Part shown: positions 63,380 to 64,000 of the stretch, piece after piece
Position numbering within the stretch: position 1 is the first letter of the stretch
Layout of the letters: every line of letters begins with the position of its first letter
Origin: Zoogloeaceae bacterium
GTDB taxonomy: Bacteria; Pseudomonadota; Gammaproteobacteria; Burkholderiales; Rhodocyclaceae
Assembly: GCA_031287525.1 (NCBI GenBank)
Contig: JAITSU010000026.1
Span: forward strand, 1 to 64,000
Direction: 5' to 3'
DNA length: 64,000 bases
Notes under the pieces: generated by a model
Database searches by the model: none
Told to the model about the DNA's origin: nothing
Seen by the model: the letters and a program-made list of their open reading frames with translations, nothing else
Position numbers and translations under genes: made by a program

Positions 63380-64000
63380 ATGAGTCATTCCCCCATCCAC
63401 CGCCTGAGCGCCGCCGAACGGCGTACCGGCATGAGTCTTGCCGCTATTTTCGGGTTGCGGATGTTGGGGCTGTTCCTGATTCTGCCGGTCTTCGCGCTCT
63501 ATGCCCGCGAGATTCCCGGCGGCGACAATCTGACGCTGGTCGGGCTGGCGTTGGGGGCTTACGGGCTGACCCAGGCTTGTCTGCAAATCGCGTGGGGTTC
63601 CGCTTCTGACCGTTGGGGGCGCAAGCCGGTGATTGTCATCGGATTGTTGCTGTTCGCGGCGGGGAGTTTCGTCGCCGCCCTCGCGCCGGATATGTACTGG
63701 ATGATCGCCGGTCGCGTGTTGCAGGGCGCGGGGGCGATTTCCGCCGCCGTTACCGCGCTGGCGGCCGATTTGACCCGCGAGGAACAGCGCACCAAGGTCA
63801 TGGCGATGATCGGGTCTTCCATCGGGCTGGTGTTCGCCGCGTCGATGGTGGCTGCGCCCTTGCTGTTTCACTGGATTGGCATGAGCGGTATTTTCTGGCT
63901 GACGGGGCTGCTCGCCTTCGGCGCGATTTTCGTGTTGCTGAAAATCGTGCCCGCCGCGCCGCCGCCCGTGCTCGGCGCGCTTGTGCCGCTCTCTGCGGTA
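63380..64000 (+). CDS. MFS transporter (partial, C-terminus outside window)
   Basis: The first 207 codons of a major facilitator superfamily exporter. The ATG at 63380 starts MSHSPIHRLSAAERRTGMSL. Hydrophobic spans 1-6 can be seen, with the MFS loop motif GSASDRWGRKPVIVIG after span 2 and the GRVLQGAGAISAAV segment typical of drug-type (YajR/YceL-like) exporters in spans 4-5. In related genomes an MFS gene of this type sits divergent from uvrA; here the OLD-like gene lies between. The substrate is unknown. Confidence 0.9.
   Translation, partial: MSHSPIHRLSAAERRTGMSLAAIFGLRMLGLFLILPVFALYAREIPGGDNLTLVGLALGAYGLTQACLQIAWGSASDRWGRKPVIVIGLLLFAAGSFVAALAPDMYWMIAGRVLQGAGAISAAVTALAADLTREEQRTKVMAMIGSSIGLVFAASMVAAPLLFHWIGMSGIFWLTGLLAFGAIFVLLKIVPAAPPPVLGALVPLSAV

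Overview
The window comes from a GC-rich Gram-negative bacterium, most probably a betaproteobacterium. The evidence is gene order: a division and cell wall (dcw) cluster running mraZ to ftsZ, then moeB-ctpA-envC, the block ferredoxin-coaD-rsmD-M16-M16 facing ftsY-ftsE-ftsX, tkt-gap, ubiB, and dgkA-uvrA facing an MFS gene. I cannot name the genus from sequence alone.

Layout. 1-591: the 5' end of a probable DNA methyltransferase (minus) and a small unknown gene closed by a clear terminator. 744-17593: a complete dcw operon on the plus strand, with 10-bp phased GTGGG-like repeats (the likely MraZ operator) in front of mraZ, and with most genes overlapping by a few bases. murB is not between murC and ddlB, and lpxC does not follow ftsZ. 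17640-26042 (minus): moeB, an S41 peptidase, an EnvC-like factor, a 2[4Fe-4S] ferredoxin, coaD, rsmD, a higBA toxin-antitoxin pair stitched between rsmD and a pair of M16 peptidases, and the M16 pair itself.

26260-38229 (minus) is the main accessory region. Ten genes of visibly lower GC lie between the M16 pair and ftsYEX: a glycosyltransferase-TPR-OGT-like protein, a DegT-type aminotransferase, a WbqC-like protein, an ATP-grasp/HAD fusion, a methyltransferase, a glycosyltransferase fused to a lysine-less DegT-like domain, a radical SAM protein with a CBS-like tail, a sulfotransferase, an APS kinase and an acetyltransferase. I infer a pathway that builds and decorates (aminates, methylates, sulfates, acetylates) a surface glycan or glycoconjugate. 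The natural start of the aminotransferase is an ATG at 35752 that overlaps the preceding stop. A run of 16 C (minus strand) sits just after it and leaves it one base out of frame, as expected for a phase-variable switch caught OFF, unless the run length is a sequencing error. This is the most interesting signal in the window.

38394-40926: ftsY-ftsE-ftsX. 40942-48278 (minus): an Epd-type dehydrogenase with an in-frame tandem duplication, a chemoreceptor, gap, a YhcG-type nuclease inserted between gap and tkt, and tkt. 48505-57069 (plus): a PAS-GGDEF protein with a degenerate EAL domain and a CZB-like tail, a short MreB-like protein, ubiB and a SWIM-SNF2 helicase. 57106-63171 (minus): two small unknown genes, dgkA, uvrA and an OLD-like ATPase-TOPRIM protein. 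The window ends inside an MFS transporter gene.

How the parts work together: the housekeeping blocks cover precursor synthesis and septal machinery (mur, fts), amidase activation (EnvC with FtsEX) and central carbon metabolism (tkt, gap, epd). Accessory genes (higBA, yhcG, the OLD-like gene, the glycan island) sit at joints between conserved blocks, the usual places for acquired DNA. All names rest on motif and context reading; no database search was run.
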